Origin: JANMAT01 sp031359995
GTDB taxonomy: Bacteria; Actinomycetota; Acidimicrobiia; Acidimicrobiales; Ilumatobacteraceae
Length of the DNA: 8,584 nt
Reading direction: 5' to 3'
Assembly: GCA_031359995.1 (NCBI GenBank)
Contig: JANMAT010000204.1
Location: 1 to 8,584, forward strand
Shown: positions 8,357-8,584 of the stretch, one piece after another
Position numbering within the stretch: position 1 is the stretch's first letter
Layout of the letters: each line of letters opens with the position of its first letter
Notes under the pieces: generated by a model
Databases searched by the model: none
Seen by the model: the letters and a program-made list of their open reading frames with translations, nothing else
What the model was told of the DNA's origin: nothing
Translations under genes and position numbers: made by a program

Positions 8357-8402
8357 GGCCGCCGGGGCGGCCAGTTCAGAGTGCGGCCCCGGTGAGGGGC
8401 CG
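8357..8402 (-). other. Two GC-rich hairpins in the tuf-rpmG spacer
   Basis: CGGCCCC/GGGGCCG (8402-8384, 7 bp, 5-nt loop) and GGCCGC/GCGGCC (8372-8357, at least 6 bp, tight loop) lie in series between the tuf terminator hairpin and the rpmG ribosome-binding site. They may strengthen termination after tuf or structure the rpmG leader. I see no clear promoter in this spacer. Confidence 0.4.
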
Positions 8403-8406
8403 GTGT

Positions 8407-8433
8407 GCGGTCCGGCGCTGGTGCCCGGACCGC
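8407..8433 (-). terminator. Hairpin after tuf, candidate terminator
   Basis: GCGGTCCGG and CCGGACCGC form a perfect 9-bp stem around a 9-nt loop, 8 nt after the tuf stop codon. The GC-rich stem right after the gene suggests a terminator of the U-tract-less type seen in actinobacteria, with read-through possible. Confidence 0.55.
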
Positions 8434-8441
8434 GGGCGGGA

Positions 8442-8584
8442 CTACTTGAGGATCTTGGTGACGCGGCCGGCGCCCACGGTACGGCCGCCCTCGCGGATGG
8501 CGAAACGCAGACCCTCATCCATCGCGATCGGCTTCCCCAACTCGACCGTCATCACGATGTTGTCACCCGGCATCACCATCTCCG
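8442..8584 (-). CDS. tuf: Elongation factor Tu, C-terminal end only
   Basis: This is the last 46 residues of EF-Tu, the GTPase that delivers aminoacyl-tRNA to the ribosome. The visible part is the end of beta-barrel domain III: EMVMPGDNIVMTVELGKPIA, then LRFAIREGGRTVGAGRVTK, ending ILK and a TAG stop. The REGGRTVGAG motif and the ending GRVTKILK match actinobacterial EF-Tu. The 5' part lies beyond the window edge. Its position next to rpmG, tRNA-Trp and secE resembles the tufB-secE-nusG arrangement of many bacteria. Confidence 0.97.
   Translation of the reverse strand, partial: EMVMPGDNIVMTVELGKPIAMDEGLRFAIREGGRTVGAGRVTKILK

Overview
This 8.6-kb window is the universally conserved translation/transcription core locus of a high-GC actinobacterium. 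Every supported gene lies on the minus strand, so the order of transcription is tuf (3' end only), rpmG, tRNA-Trp, secE, nusG, rplK, rplA, rplJ, rplL, a DUF2510/DUF4328 membrane protein gene, and rpoB (3' end cut by the window edge). The strong G/C bias, an actinobacterial-type RpoB without the large E. coli insertion, the acidic N-terminal extension of NusG, the EF-Tu ending GRVTKILK and the DUF2510 domain all point to Actinomycetota. A deep lineage such as Acidimicrobiia is my inference, based on how several ribosomal proteins diverge from the mycobacterial and streptomycete versions.

Layout in transcription order. Region 8584-8084 holds the end of EF-Tu, a spacer with several hairpins, and the small ribosomal protein L33. 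Region 8083-6967 holds tRNA-Trp (CCA anticodon), the translocase subunit SecE, and NusG, whose start overlaps the secE stop by ATGA. Region 6878-5688 holds L11 and L1. A 208-nt gap follows, with a plausible internal promoter and a structured L10-type leader, before L10 and L12 (5479-4506). Two hairpins follow rplL. A five-helix membrane protein gene (4418-3630) then sits where rpoB would normally follow directly. rpoB is preceded by its own strong-looking promoter (TTGACG-N17-TAGGCT), with a 13-bp element duplicated over the -35 region.

The genes form a growth-rate-controlled set. EF-Tu, L33, L11, L1, L10 and L12 serve the ribosome (L11, L10 and L12 form the GTPase-associated stalk and its base). 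SecE is the essential small translocon subunit. NusG couples RNA polymerase to ribosomes and Rho. RpoB is the polymerase beta subunit. The regulatory signals suggest several partly independent transcription units: a tRNA-Trp/secE promoter, an rplJL leader with possible L10 autoregulation, and a separate rpoB promoter.

I see no mobile element, CRISPR array or defence system. The points worth a second look are the membrane gene inserted in the rplL-rpoB interval, the duplicated element at the rpoB promoter, a 10-nt sequence after rplA that perfectly complements the conserved core of the L10 leader, and unusual residues in L33, L11 and RpoB.
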